Shown here piece after piece: positions 7,524 to 16,329 of a DNA stretch of 58,244 nt. This DNA is from a virus, in IMG/VR virus record IMGVR_UViG_3300025896_000032, positions 1 through 58,244 of that record; one strand, written 5' to 3'. A program made the position numbers and the translations under genes. A model generated the notes under the pieces. It saw nothing but the letters and a program-made list of their open reading frames with translations, was not told the DNA's origin and did no database searches. The first letter of the stretch is position 1. The number at the start of each line of letters is the position of its first letter.

Positions 7524-8546
7524 CTATTGCTTCGCTAGGTAAGAAGAAATACCGCTTTCCGTGATAAGTACACCCATGATGTTGCGGCCATAGACGGTAT
7601 CAGATGTGCAGCCGGTAAGGGTTTGATCTGGATACTTGAGCGCCTGCCACTTTGCTTTACCAAACCCGCCGAATAAACTGCGGTTGACGGTAACCAAGGC
7701 GGCGCCGGATGGACGCTTGGCGCTAACGAATCCAGCGGCAAGATTGTAGCCACCGATGGCCCCATTGATGCCCTCGAAATGCGTCACCATAGTGCCGATC
7801 TTGTTTTCGCCCTGATAAGCCCGAAGGTTGGTGATTTCCTTGGTCTTGGAATCGTAGTCGGCGATGAACGCTTGGCTCATGGCATCCAGACTCTTGCTAG
7901 TGTAACCACCAGCCACGGTGTAGCTTGTGCCGCCATTATGCCAGATGCCATAGAGCGTCTGGGTGAGGGCGCCGGGGATGCTGGGGTAGTAATAGCTCTC
8001 GTTCTCAATGTCGTAGATGAAGGCGCAGCCATTGGTGAGCTTGGTATCGTAATTACCGACCGCCAGCCCGCCCATCGTGCTATGGACATAGACGTTCAGG
8101 GTGTCACCGCCATTGGGCGCGATGGTCGTCCACTCGCCAGAGCCATCCAGAGGCCCCCGATAAAGGCACCCAAGGGCAGATGAACCAGTGGAGGTGCGCT
8201 TATAGCTCCCAACGAACTCAATGCCGTCCTTGCCGTAATTATTAGGACCGTAGCACGAAGTATTGATGACGTCACTGAAGTCGGGGCTGGTATAGGTGAA
8301 CGTGTACCACTTGCCCAAGCTACCATTGTGGCTCAGTGGCCCCTTGTAGATCAGGCCAACCACATTGCTGGATCCGTTGGCAAGCGTACCAGAGATCCAT
8401 ACGTCGCTTGATTTACTAACGCCCCTGACGCCTTGGATCGTGGTTGATCCGGTCAGCGGGCAATTGAACGGCGAGTAGGTGACCGGCAAATCCTTATCGG
8501 AAATGAACATGCTGGCGATGATCCCGGCTAATTTCTTGAAGAACAT
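7524..8546 (-). CDS. Beta-propeller-like repeat protein, 340 aa, probable fibre accessory
   Basis: I start at the ATG at 8546, because the longer frame would overlap the neighbouring gene. Several repeats of the type GIWHNGGTSYTVAGGYTS and GVRGVSKSSDVWISGTL look like HAF/Kelch-type blades, so a beta-propeller is plausible. The start is MFFKKLAGIIASMF, a short basic-hydrophobic segment that could act as a signal. It ends the leftward fibre and lysis group. Receptor binding or enzymatic activity cannot be told from sequence. Confidence 0.55.
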   Translation of the reverse strand: MFFKKLAGIIASMFISDKDLPVTYSPFNCPLTGSTTIQGVRGVSKSSDVWISGTLANGSSNVVGLIYKGPLSHNGSLGKWYTFTYTSPDFSDVINTSCYGPNNYGKDGIEFVGSYKRTSTGSSALGCLYRGPLDGSGEWTTIAPNGGDTLNVYVHSTMGGLAVGNYDTKLTNGCAFIYDIENESYYYPSIPGALTQTLYGIWHNGGTSYTVAGGYTSKSLDAMSQAFIADYDSKTKEITNLRAYQGENKIGTMVTHFEGINGAIGGYNLAAGFVSAKRPSGAALVTVNRSLFGGFGKAKWQALKYPDQTLTGCTSDTVYGRNIMGVLITESGISSYLAKQ

Positions 8547-8562
8547 TTTGATTTGTTGGATG

Positions 8563-8802
8563 CTATTTATTCTTAAAATATTCCCAAAGACCGGGCGCCA
8601 AGAAAGCCAACGCGGTGGTAACCCCACGGACGTACCATTTCTCCTTTTCTAGCTCCGTTACCCTCCCATTGGTTTTTACGGTCTGCCTCTCGATTCTCTC
8701 AAGGGTGATATCTTGCTTGTCGAGGCGCTCCATGATCTTAGAAAACATCGAGTCAGTGCTATTGGGGTCGTAGCTCATTGCGTCGGTGTTTTCGGTTGTC
8801 AC
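8563..8802 (-). CDS. XhlA-like small membrane protein, 79 aa, holin-accessory candidate
   Basis: A charged N-terminal coiled coil (FSKIMERLDKQDITLERIER) is followed by a single C-terminal membrane segment (GVTTALAFLAPGLW). This is the layout of hemolysin XhlA-type proteins found beside holins. It overlaps the upstream membrane protein gene by four bases, supporting a lysis pair. Confidence 0.6.
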   Translation of the reverse strand: MTTENTDAMSYDPNSTDSMFSKIMERLDKQDITLERIERQTVKTNGRVTELEKEKWYVRGVTTALAFLAPGLWEYFKNK

Positions 8803-9215
8803 TTGGAGGAGCGCGAGTATCTGGCTCCGAAATACCAGAAGATCGCCGTAAAGGCTCCAAATTGAAATTCACTGGCTAGGGTGGATTTGGTAGCGGCATC
8901 ACTCCCGCTGAAGACGTAAAACAGAATCGCCACACCGGCCCAAGCCAATCCGGGTCGCGTGCCCTCCTTGAGGGCGAACACCAAAACATAGATCGACGCC
9001 ACCCAAGGCCATACACCCTGCGGTACCTGAAGCGGACCGCTATCCCCTTGACTGGCGGTAAACGCCTTCCACGCCTCCGTCTTTTCCGCAGCAGCCACCT
9101 GCGCGTTCATCATAGCGATCTTGTTCTTGGTATCGAGCCAGTCGGTGAAGCAATGCAGGCCCATGCCAAGGACGCCACCGCCAGCCGCGTTCGTAAGGAG
9201 ATCGATGAAGTTCAT
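8799..9215 (-). CDS. Holin-like membrane protein, 138 aa
   Basis: The ATG at 9215 overlaps the upstream stop (ATGA) and is preferred over a longer frame. Two to three hydrophobic segments are visible: a glycine-rich N-terminal stretch, VWPWVASIYVLVFAL, and WAGVAILFYVF plus a final aromatic segment. The pattern resembles three-transmembrane phage holins, which form pores that release or activate the endolysin. The family match is by layout only. Confidence 0.6.
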   Translation of the reverse strand: MNFIDLLTNAAGGGVLGMGLHCFTDWLDTKNKIAMMNAQVAAAEKTEAWKAFTASQGDSGPLQVPQGVWPWVASIYVLVFALKEGTRPGLAWAGVAILFYVFSGSDAATKSTLASEFQFGAFTAIFWYFGARYSRSSK

Positions 9216-9757
9216 GGAAAGACCCTGATCCACACCCATCTTACGCAGAAGTAAGGGAACCACACAAGCTTAGGTATCCGTCGGACCTTTACGTTGGACA
9301 TAAATACCTCGGGTGCATCGGAATCCCAAACGTTAACCCGGATGGGGAGGCCGGCATTGGTGGTGCAGGTATCGATCATCACGTTGCGGGTGGGGGCTCG
9401 GTTCCAGTCCCAGTACTTGTCGAACTGGCCCAGCTCGATCTCGCACGAGCCCTTACTCCTGCCAATGTAGCAGTGGGCTATCTTGATGCCGTCAATCGCG
9501 CCCTTGAGGGTCATGGTGGCCACGCCAGCCCCATCCTGCATATCGACGTAGGCGAAGGTATACAGCGACCCGCGAACGGCATCGATGTTGTTTTCGCGAC
9601 CAGCCACGACGGTCATCTTGTAGGCCATGGCGTTGTTGCAATTACCAAACTTGAGGATGTCATCGTAATCCCCGGGGTTCGGCGGATTCGTGTACCCACT
9701 AAGATCGGGGTAATCCCCAACGTATGACATCCAATTCGTATCCTTAGTGCCGCTCAT
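9212..9757 (-). CDS. Hypothetical fibre-module protein, 181 aa
   Basis: The start at 9757 lies just after the upstream gene's stop. The protein is beta-rich, with aromatic and glycine residues, and alternating hydrophobic strands (ATMTLKGAIDGIKIAHCYIG, RNVMIDTCTTN) that suggest a small beta-helix or sandwich. The C-terminus is unusually aromatic (LVWFPYFCVRWVWIRVF). I recognise no family. Position between a lectin-like protein and the holin suggests a structural role. Confidence 0.5.
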   Translation of the reverse strand: MSGTKDTNWMSYVGDYPDLSGYTNPPNPGDYDDILKFGNCNNAMAYKMTVVAGRENNIDAVRGSLYTFAYVDMQDGAGVATMTLKGAIDGIKIAHCYIGRSKGSCEIELGQFDKYWDWNRAPTRNVMIDTCTTNAGLPIRVNVWDSDAPEVFMSNVKVRRIPKLVWFPYFCVRWVWIRVFP

Positions 9758-9759
9758 TT

Positions 9760-10554
9760 TCAAAGACCGTACTTGCTCGTCAGGTATGCTTCCACTGAGG
9801 CGTATTGCCCAGAGTTTAACGTAGTGTTGTAAACAATGACTTCCGCAATATCGCAATCAGCGGGTTCACCATATGGACCATTATTAACGCAAATTCGATC
9901 GTAACTAGGGCTACCTTCGTTACCGGTTCCGTATGTAACACCATTTTGCCTACCCAAACTATTTTGATCCGTTGAATACCTCCAGTTAGTTGTCGTTCCA
10001 GCAGCCGGATAAGCAACCCATCCGTTGTGGTAAAAAGAATTTATGCTATTATTCCAAAAACCTGAGAGCCAATTTTGCGAGGTTCCTTGAATAATTCTTC
10101 CTGATCCTCCTCCTGCGGCTCCGGTATATCTGCAAACATGGAACAGTGTGTATGTTGAAGGAACAATACCAACGGGCCATTGCATATATGGATAAGCTCC
10201 TGCGGTGCTAACCATTCTAACTGCATCAACCGTTTTGCTGGAACCATTTCCAGTAACTGCAACTAGTTGTATTCCTCCGCCGGGGGTATATCCTTGAGCA
10301 TGATTTCCATTTCCAGATTTGTCTGTCCAAATATAGGTGCTCGTGCTCCACGAGGTTGCGTCATACCACCCAATGTAACCAGAAACTGGAGGGCCAGAGC
10401 TTTTTCCCTGCAAATTTTGCATAGAAATAGCACCGCTTGCAACACCAGCTAGGGTGCGAACGGCGGCATCGTTAAGGCTGATCTGAGCAGTAGCTGAATA
10501 ACCTAGCTCAGTATTAACATTACCCATACTAATCTGTCCTGTTGGAAGTGCCAT
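9760..10554 (-). CDS. LamG/ConA-like lectin-domain fibre protein, 264 aa
   Basis: The first 50 residues (MALPTGQISMGNVNTELG ... AISMQNLQGKS) are a common phage tail-fibre opening. The rest resembles a concanavalin A-like sandwich: GWYDATSWSTSTYIWTDKSG, a central Trp/Tyr-rich region, and a final DIAEVIVYNTTLNSGQYAS strand typical of LamG-like folds. Such domains bind glycans, so this may be a receptor-binding tip. The gene is visibly more A/T-rich than its neighbours, pointing to a separate origin by exchange. Confidence 0.6.
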   Translation of the reverse strand: MALPTGQISMGNVNTELGYSATAQISLNDAAVRTLAGVASGAISMQNLQGKSSGPPVSGYIGWYDATSWSTSTYIWTDKSGNGNHAQGYTPGGGIQLVAVTGNGSSKTVDAVRMVSTAGAYPYMQWPVGIVPSTYTLFHVCRYTGAAGGGSGRIIQGTSQNWLSGFWNNSINSFYHNGWVAYPAAGTTTNWRYSTDQNSLGRQNGVTYGTGNEGSPSYDRICVNNGPYGEPADCDIAEVIVYNTTLNSGQYASVEAYLTSKYGL

Positions 10555-10555
10555 A

Positions 10556-11104
10556 TCAGCAGTTGCCCTTTTTTAGAGCAGCAATTTCAGCACGCAGTTC
10601 TTTGATTGCTTCGACAAGCAACGGAACAACCCGCTCGTAGTGCATCGTCAAGTATTGTGGGTCGATAGGTGCTGGAGCAATGACTTCTGGTAGCACTTTC
10701 TGGACGCTCTGTGCAGACAAACCAACTTCACGCACTGGTTTGTAGCCAAGGGCTTGCGCCGTCTCGTTAGCCTCGTAGTAAAAACCATCGAGGGAACACA
10801 CTTTATCTAGAGCGTTTTCAATGTTACCAAGTTTAGTCTTGAGGCGATCGTCAGAGTAGTAGGCGGTGATGTTACCGGTGGCTGTAACGGTAGTGAACGC
10901 GCCGGTATTTGCCGTGGTCGCGCCCACCGTGCCGTTAATATTGATCGAAGCTGTGCCGGTCAGGTTGGTGACTACGCCCGATGCTGGTGTCCCCAATGCT
11001 GGAGTGGTCAGCGTTGGACTCGTGAGCGTCTTGTTGGTGAGCGTCTGCGTATTACTCGCCGTCGTGATGTTCGTCGGCGTGATGATGGAGGAGAGTGTTG
11101 CCAT
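10556..11104 (-). CDS. Fibre-associated protein with S74-type intramolecular chaperone, 182 aa
   Basis: After a Thr-rich, beta-repeat N-terminus (TNKTLTSPTLTTPALGTP), the C-terminal half matches the peptidase S74 chaperone family. YSDDRLKTKLGNIENAL holds the Ser-Asp self-cleavage site, GLSAQSVQKVLPEVI follows, and YLTMHYERVVPLLVEAIKEL forms the final trimeric coiled coil. These domains fold trimeric fibres and then cut themselves off. Here the chaperone is on a short protein of its own, suggesting that it trims this fibre or helps the neighbouring ones. Confidence 0.8.
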   Translation of the reverse strand: MATLSSIITPTNITTASNTQTLTNKTLTSPTLTTPALGTPASGVVTNLTGTASININGTVGATTANTGAFTTVTATGNITAYYSDDRLKTKLGNIENALDKVCSLDGFYYEANETAQALGYKPVREVGLSAQSVQKVLPEVIAPAPIDPQYLTMHYERVVPLLVEAIKELRAEIAALKKGNC

Positions 11105-11110
11105 GATTGG

Positions 11111-11191
11111 TTATGTTTTGAAATTATTCATGAGCGTAATCGCGCCGAGGGCGATGGGCCACATCTTCAGGGCTATGTCAAAGGCTGTCAT
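11111..11191 (-). CDS. Tiny hydrophobic peptide, 26 aa
   Basis: An ATG at 11191 overlaps the stop of the glycine-rich gene (ATGA) and opens a 26-codon frame ending in TAA at 11111. The peptide is MTAFDIALKMWPIALGAITL plus six residues, a single hydrophobic stretch that could span or lie on a membrane. It fills most of the gap between two fibre genes. Its reality rests only on the coupled start and on composition. Confidence 0.4.
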   Translation of the reverse strand: MTAFDIALKMWPIALGAITLMNNFKT

Positions 11192-12012
11192 TGGTATCGG
11201 TATTTTATAATGACAATGCCTTGGTAGCCAGAAGCACCGGCGGCACTATTTCCGCCGGACCCGCCGCCGCCCGCACCGTAGTAAGAACCTCCGCTCAACG
11301 AGCCTGCCCCGCCATGTCCACCGCCGCCTGATCCTCCTGATCCTCCATCACCATCTGTGCCGCCGCCGCCGCCTCCGCAGTAAGTTTGCGAGGAACCAGA
11401 AATAGAATATGCCACGCCATCTCCTCCGTATGGGTCTCCGTCCCCATCTGCACTTTTACCAACGGCGTTAAAGCCACCGCCGCCTCCACCCTCGGCATAC
11501 GCCGCCGCGCCACCATCCGACCCTTGCACAGCATTTCCAGCTCCCCCTCCCGACTGGGCAGTTGCGGACCCCTCACCACCACCTCCAGAACCGCCCGCAG
11601 AGCCTCCGGTTCGGACCTGAAACGAATCGCCGCCACCGCCGCCTAGGGCGGTCAGGCTGCTGAACACGCTGTTCCCGCCGTTTGCGCCTTTGGTCGTATA
11701 GTTTGGGCCTCCAGCTCCTCCGGAACCAACCGTAATTCCGTATGAAGTGAGCGCAACCGCAAGAGCCGCGTTGTACAGTAATCCACCAGCACCGCCACCG
11801 CCGCCGTATGTGCAACCGCCGCCGCCACCTCCCGCTATTACCAATGTTTCAACGGTTGCGCTTGCCGGATAGTTGGTAACTGTAAATGTGCCACTAGAGG
11901 TAAACGTGTGAATCTTGTAATTTCCACTTGTAGTTACCGTGCCGCCAGTAGCCGCGATGTATGGATTGCTTGCACCCATCGCCACCAGCATTTGCTGCAT
12001 TACTGCGCTCAT
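11188..12012 (-). CDS. Glycine-rich adhesin-like protein, 274 aa
   Basis: I place the start at 12012, three bases after the collagen-like gene ends. After about 70 residues with a beta-strand pattern (KIHTFTSSGTFTV), the protein is dominated by polyglycine blocks (GGGGGG, GGAGG, SGGSGGGG) that recall the polyglycine sandwich tips of T4-type gp38 adhesins and the glycine-rich domains of tail proteins. It probably forms a fibre tip or receptor-binding module next to the collagen-like fibre. Aromatic residues spaced between Gly blocks fit that fold. Confidence 0.65.
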   Translation of the reverse strand: MSAVMQQMLVAMGASNPYIAATGGTVTTSGNYKIHTFTSSGTFTVTNYPASATVETLVIAGGGGGGCTYGGGGGAGGLLYNAALAVALTSYGITVGSGGAGGPNYTTKGANGGNSVFSSLTALGGGGGDSFQVRTGGSAGGSGGGGEGSATAQSGGGAGNAVQGSDGGAAAYAEGGGGGGFNAVGKSADGDGDPYGGDGVAYSISGSSQTYCGGGGGGTDGDGGSGGSGGGGHGGAGSLSGGSYYGAGGGGSGGNSAAGASGYQGIVIIKYRYQ

Positions 12013-12014
12013 GG

Positions 12015-14432
12015 TCAGGTAAGGCCGGTGCCGCTGATCAACCATTCCGTTGAGGTAACTTTGATTGCAGTCGCAATGCCGTTAGCAGCCAGAGTCCGCG
12101 ACCCAGTTGTTCCTGCACCAGCAAGACGCATCGTGTCTGTCGTAATCGCAATCGTGATAACGCCACCAGCGTTTTGATTCACAAATGTAATGGCTGTCCC
12201 AACGACGTAGGCTACTGAACTATTGGCCGGGATCGTGAACGTGCGAGCGGTTGTATCGGCGCTTGGGTGGAAAAGGTGCTTGCCACCATCAGAGAGAACA
12301 AGCGTGTATGCTGCCGACTGCGAGTTCTGCGGGATTTGCCGCATTGTTCCGATGGAATCGGAAACGGTAGTTCCAACAACAGTACTTGGCGTGGTTGCAC
12401 CCAGAGTTCCGTTGAACGCATTACCAGTGGTAAACGTTTTGTTAGTGGCGGTCTCCACACCGTTCAGCGTCATTGCCGTACCGCCGTTACCGCCGATCTG
12501 AGCGAACACATCCCAAGTTGTACCGGAGTACACGAACTGCACCGACACACCGCTAATATCTAGCGTGAGGTCCGCAGCCGTTCCGTTGATCGTGGAGCCA
12601 TTTCGCCCAACGGTAAGGTTGGTGGTACCAAAGTTGGTGGCGGCATCCGCAATGATGCACATGCTGCCAGCGGATGGCGTAATTGGCAGCGTAACCGTGA
12701 ATGTACCACCCGTGGTGTTTGCGAGCACGCCCTCAAGATTTGCAATCGTGTAGTTGGCGGTCTTGACGACGTAGGTGAGGCCGGGACCAGTTGGTCCGGT
12801 GACACCACTGCTGCCGCTAACGCCCGTGGGGCCGGTGACGCCAGTGGCTCCGGTGGGGCCTGTAACCCCAGCAACCCCAGTGGGGCCTGTAACGCCGGCT
12901 GCACCCGTGGCACCAGTCGAGCCCTGAATGCCAGTTGCTCCCGCAACACCCGTAGCGCCTTGTACGCCGGTTGCCCCAACGGGTCCTGTAACGCCAATTA
13001 CTCCGGTGGCGCCCGTAGGGCCTTGGACTCCCGTAGCGCCTGTGGGACCGGTTACCCCATCGACACCAGTGGGACCCGTGACACCAGCAACTCCGGTAGG
13101 GCCGGTTACCCCTGCTACTCCCGTGGCACCGGTAATTCCAGCCACACCGGTTGGACCAGTGACACCGGCCACACCGGTTGGCCCGGTAACTCCAGCGACA
13201 CCCGTGGCGCCAGTGGATCCCCCTACACCAGAGGCACCGCCAACACCGGTTGCACCGGTCACGCCAGCAACGCCAGTGGCTCCGCTGATGCCAGCCACAC
13301 CAGTGGCACCTGTTGCCCCTGCTGCACCTGTGGCGCCGGCGGGACCAGTCGGTCCTTGGACGCCCGATGTAATCGCCAAGAACAAATCATGGTTTGACGC
13401 AAAGTTGGTCGTTCCAGTGCCACCAGACGAATTAAGCGTACTTGGAATTACCCAATAACTGTTTGCCGCTCCGGGATTCGTGTTAGATGGCGTTGAGGAA
13501 ATCGTCCACTTTTGGAAATTAGCGCTATTGTTTTGGTCCTGAAGCGTAAAGGTTTGCCCGGTCTTCAGAAGATCCAAGAAAATATCTATGTCAGCGCCGT
13601 CGTGCGTCAGATGGCTGACGTTGATGGACGTGGCGCTAATTTGCGTAGCGTTGTTCCAAAGAACGTGCCCGTCAGTGGGATAACCCGTGGTTATACTGAC
13701 GTTAGCGCGGTACAGGAAATAGCTGGATGATGCACCCTGAGGCCCAGTCACTCCGGTGACACCCGTAGCTCCGGTGACGCCAGATACTCCGGTTGCCCCA
13801 GTGATACCAACAGCGCCGGTCGCTCCGGTCACACCAGTGACACCAGTGACTCCGGTAGGCCCGGCAACACCGGTCTGACCAAATGATCCAGTAGGCCCCG
13901 TAGCCCCAACAACGCCCGTGGCGCCAGTTGGACCGGTAACGCCGGTCGCTCCCGTAACCCCCGCAACACCGGTAGCTCCGGTAATTCCGATGGCTCCGGT
14001 TGGACCAGCAACGCCGGTGGGACCCGTAACGCCCGTGGCACCAGCAACGCCAGTCGCACCAGTAGCACCGATAACGCCAGTCGAGCCAGTCGATCCGGTG
14101 GCGCCCGTTTGTCCCGTAGCCCCAGTGGGGCCGGTAATGCCTTGTGGTCCAGTGGATCCCGTTGACCCATTTGGTCCGGTGGGACCGCTAGGACCTTGAA
14201 TGCCAGTTGGCCCAATGGGGCCAGTAGGGCCAGTCGTTCCCTGAGGCCCGGTTGCTCCCGTGGGGCCGCTAGGACCTTGGATTCCGGTTGGACCCGTCGT
14301 TGCCTGCGGACCCGTAGCCCCAGTCGCCCCGATAGGCCCAGTTGGGCCGGATGCACCCGTTGGTCCGATCAGATCAGGGAAAATGACGTCAAAATTGGGG
14401 GGAGTACACCAATTGGGCGGGTTGCAAGACAT
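12015..14432 (-). CDS. Collagen-like fibre protein with two triplet-repeat stalks, 805 aa
   Basis: The protein begins with a short Cys-containing anchor ([17 protein letters not shown]) and enters an uninterrupted Gly-X-Y region of about 200 residues, mostly GPT, GAT and GVT triplets. A beta-rich domain of about 120 residues follows ([19 protein letters not shown]), then a second Gly-X-Y region of about 200 residues, then a C-terminal domain of about 240 residues. Collagen-like phage proteins trimerise into long thin stalks. The triplets are extremely Thr-rich, favouring O-glycosylation, which is notable beside four glycosyltransferase genes. Start 14432 is chosen over a five-residue-longer frame. 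Confidence 0.85.
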   Translation of the reverse strand: MSCNPPNWCTPPNFDVIFPDLIGPTGASGPTGPIGATGATGPQATTGPTGIQGPSGPTGATGPQGTTGPTGPIGPTGIQGPSGPTGPNGSTGSTGPQGITGPTGATGQTGATGSTGSTGVIGATGATGVAGATGVTGPTGVAGPTGAIGITGATGVAGVTGATGVTGPTGATGVVGATGPTGSFGQTGVAGPTGVTGVTGVTGATGAVGITGATGVSGVTGATGVTGVTGPQGASSSYFLYRANVSITTGYPTDGHVLWNNATQISATSINVSHLTHDGADIDIFLDLLKTGQTFTLQDQNNSANFQKWTISSTPSNTNPGAANSYWVIPSTLNSSGGTGTTNFASNHDLFLAITSGVQGPTGPAGATGAAGATGATGVAGISGATGVAGVTGATGVGGASGVGGSTGATGVAGVTGPTGVAGVTGPTGVAGITGATGVAGVTGPTGVAGVTGPTGVDGVTGPTGATGVQGPTGATGVIGVTGPVGATGVQGATGVAGATGIQGSTGATGAAGVTGPTGVAGVTGPTGATGVTGPTGVSGSSGVTGPTGPGLTYVVKTANYTIANLEGVLANTTGGTFTVTLPITPSAGSMCIIADAATNFGTTNLTVGRNGSTINGTAADLTLDISGVSVQFVYSGTTWDVFAQIGGNGGTAMTLNGVETATNKTFTTGNAFNGTLGATTPSTVVGTTVSDSIGTMRQIPQNSQSAAYTLVLSDGGKHLFHPSADTTARTFTIPANSSVAYVVGTAITFVNQNAGGVITIAITTDTMRLAGAGTTGSRTLAANGIATAIKVTSTEWLISGTGLT
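12782..13370. repeat. Collagen-coding tandem repeat block, distal stalk
   Basis: This DNA is a quasi-periodic array with a 9-base (three-codon) or longer period coding Gly-X-Y triplets on the minus strand. It produces long open frames on both strands, but only the minus frame fits the flanking domains. Such arrays readily change length by slippage or recombination. Confidence 0.8.
13735..14372. repeat. Collagen-coding tandem repeat block, proximal stalk
   Basis: This is the second GXY-coding array of the same gene, encoding the stalk next to the N-terminal anchor. It shares many near-identical segments with the distal block, so recombination between the two would delete the central beta domain. 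Confidence 0.8.
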
Positions 14433-14440
14433 GGCCCAGA

Positions 14441-14794
14441 TTAACAAAAGGAACCGGGCATGGCAACATGCTTGAGTCCACCAACATGCAGTCCGTCGCT
14501 CAATGATAGCAGGGGGCCCGGAGGCCTGCGGCGATTAGGGAAGTGTATCCCCATCATCTTTTTGGTGGCCTTGTTGAACTTGATCTTATTGGCGGGCGCG
14601 TTCTTGAACAGATCCACGTCAAAATCCATCCCGTAGAAATTAACGATATCCTTTAACCACTCTTCACTGCACCCATCTTCTACGGCGCGAAGAAGGATCG
14701 CCCAAGCCAGACCATGCTCTCCCGGGGTAACGTAATCGGTGGAAAATCGGCACCTTCTACCCTCATCAGTATAGTAGCCAGTCTTGGCATTCAT
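14441..14794 (-). CDS. Hypothetical protein, 117 aa
   Basis: The protein is mixed helical, with a motif [26 protein letters not shown] in two helices followed by a basic segment ([16 protein letters not shown]). I recognise no family. It is transcribed away from the capsid gene and is the first gene of the leftward fibre unit; its stop lies nine bases from the collagen-like start. Confidence 0.55.
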   Translation of the reverse strand: MNAKTGYYTDEGRRCRFSTDYVTPGEHGLAWAILLRAVEDGCSEEWLKDIVNFYGMDFDVDLFKNAPANKIKFNKATKKMMGIHFPNRRRPPGPLLSLSDGLHVGGLKHVAMPGSFC

Positions 14795-15012
14795 TTCATA
14801 TCAAACCATCAATAGACCATACGAACTATTGACAAGAAGAAACAATATTTGCTAAAGTCATGATTACAGGGGTCTAACCGCAAGGTCGGCTCGCCCAAAA
14901 GGCACACCCGCTGGAGCAAAACGGGTCTACCATATCCGGAAATACCCACCGGATGGCGGTCGTTGTGGGCGCTTCTCCACAGCACTAATCAACTTTTCTA
15001 CTCAGCATTATC
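14795..15012. promoter_or_regulatory. Divergent promoter region and structured leader of the capsid gene
   Basis: This 218-base gap separates the leftward fibre unit and the plus-strand capsid gene. A TTGACA at 14829-14834 with a 17-base spacer to CTAAAG (14852-14857) is a possible weak promoter. Downstream the DNA could form an RNA with several stems: ACCCG/CGGGT (14906-14910 with 14922-14926) and ATCCGG/CCGGAT (14934-14939 with 14949-14954). A near-direct repeat GGGTCTAACC / GGGTCTACC lies at 14870 and 14923. No gene is visible. The structures suggest post-transcriptional control of capsid production; this is inference. Confidence 0.45.
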
Positions 15013-16269
15013 ATGCCTATCACTCCCACTCCAGCGTATGTGGATCTTCCTACCGCGACTCAGATTTTCGCGGCCGATCCCACCCGCATTATTGCTCCTA
15101 TTGGCGCCGCTCTTGCGGCCAATGTTCCGTACCTTTCCGTTCTTCCCCAGAAGACCTTTGAGGCGCAGATCTCCCCTGTTCACGTCAGCGTCGTGCAAGG
15201 CCGTACGGTCCCCGGCACCTCGATGACGTTCCCCGACTTTCTGACGATGGGCAACGTTACGTCCATTGGCGCGAATGCCGGTAACAGCAAGTCTGGTACC
15301 TCCAGCTACCAGTACGTCGCCAAGATCTATCAGGATTTCTCTGATGTGATCGCGCTCAACGTTGCGTACAACGCCTTCAAGGAGTCCCTGTCGACGCAGC
15401 TTCAGGCTGTTCAGCAGTACTCCACGGAGCTTATCAACGCGGACACCCGCGCTGAAATCTTCACCCGTTCCGGTGTGAAGGCCGTCGTGCAGAGCAACGC
15501 TGCGTTCTACTCCACCATTAGTGGTGGTCAGCAGCAGATCGACACGCCGCTCCCGAATACCTATTCGGATGCGCGTCTCACGTTTGAGCTGTTGCACCAC
15601 TACGCCCGTTACCTCACGCAGGATCTTCTTGCGTGGAAGTTCGGTGAGGGCGAGGCGGCTCATCTGCGATTCATCGGTTCCGCCGATATCCTTGAGTACC
15701 TCCGTCAGGATCTTGGCGCCAGCGCTGGTCCCGGTGGCTATGTTCAGTTCCCGAATGGCCCTCTGGCTGTCGGTAGCATGAGCGGCGACAGTGAGTCGAA
15801 ACGCGGCAACCTGAGCTACATCTTCAAGGCTCTGTTCCGTGGTATCGACTTCGGCGAGGATCAACGCCCACTGCGTTACAACTGGTCGGGTTCCGCCTAC
15901 GTTGCCGTTGAGCCATACGTCTCTGCTGCTGGTTCTACCGGCAACATCGAAGTGGTGAATCCGGGCTGGCTCGTTGCCTCCCATGAAGTTGGCTTCCTGT
16001 TCGCTCGTAATTCGTTTGAGCGTCAGGTTCCTGCCAAGTGGGTTGGCGAAGGTCGGATGAAGTGGGCCCAGCAGATGTTTGGTGGCGAAGTTATCTTCGG
16101 CGCCTACCCAGACATGGTGCAGAACTTCTTCCGGAACTATGGTGTTCTGGCCTTCCAGATTGGTCGCGCTTATCGCCCGATCTACCCATGGTTCGTGCTG
16201 CCAATCCTGTACAAACGCTGCGTTGAGAACGACAACGTTTCTACCTGCTCTGGCGTGTCCGGTGTCTAA
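15013..16269 (+). CDS. Major capsid protein candidate, 418 aa
   Basis: Length, composition and the absence of any other candidate point to the major capsid protein. It is a soluble alpha/beta protein without signal or repeats, with typical capsid-like segments (TFPDFLTMGNVTSIG, FRGIDFGEDQRPLRYNW, NPGWLVASHEVGFLFARNSFE). It stands alone on the plus strand, 22 kb from scaffold and portal, between its own leader and a strong terminator. That arrangement fits a separately tuned, highly expressed gene. HK97 fold is assumed, not shown. Confidence 0.75.
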   Translation: MPITPTPAYVDLPTATQIFAADPTRIIAPIGAALAANVPYLSVLPQKTFEAQISPVHVSVVQGRTVPGTSMTFPDFLTMGNVTSIGANAGNSKSGTSSYQYVAKIYQDFSDVIALNVAYNAFKESLSTQLQAVQQYSTELINADTRAEIFTRSGVKAVVQSNAAFYSTISGGQQQIDTPLPNTYSDARLTFELLHHYARYLTQDLLAWKFGEGEAAHLRFIGSADILEYLRQDLGASAGPGGYVQFPNGPLAVGSMSGDSESKRGNLSYIFKALFRGIDFGEDQRPLRYNWSGSAYVAVEPYVSAAGSTGNIEVVNPGWLVASHEVGFLFARNSFERQVPAKWVGEGRMKWAQQMFGGEVIFGAYPDMVQNFFRNYGVLAFQIGRAYRPIYPWFVLPILYKRCVENDNVSTCSGVSGV

Positions 16270-16293
16270 TCGATACCCCGCTTAAGCAATAAC

Positions 16294-16324
16294 AAGGGCA
16301 CCCTTAACTGGGTGCCCTTTTTTA
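16294..16324 (+). terminator. Rho-independent terminator of the capsid gene
   Basis: AAGGGCACCC pairs with GGGTGCCCTT around a short TTAACT-type loop, followed by a run of seven or more T. It lies 25 bases after the capsid stop and just before the converging glycosyltransferase gene. Confidence 0.9.
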
Positions 16325-16329
16325 TGCCC

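Noticed and set aside
12928-13458. Long plus-strand open frame of Pro/Val/Ala repeats
   Set aside because: It is the complementary reading of the minus-strand collagen repeats; Gly-X-Y arrays create open antisense frames. The minus frame has the flanking folded domains.
12782-14372. Repeat arrays that might be mistaken for CRISPR or VNTR elements
   Set aside because: The period is three codons and the translation is Gly-X-Y; there are no unique spacers.
14834-14857. Strong sigma-70 promoter for the capsid gene
   Set aside because: TTGACA is good but the -10-like CTAAAG is poor, so I list it only as a weak possibility in the leader feature.
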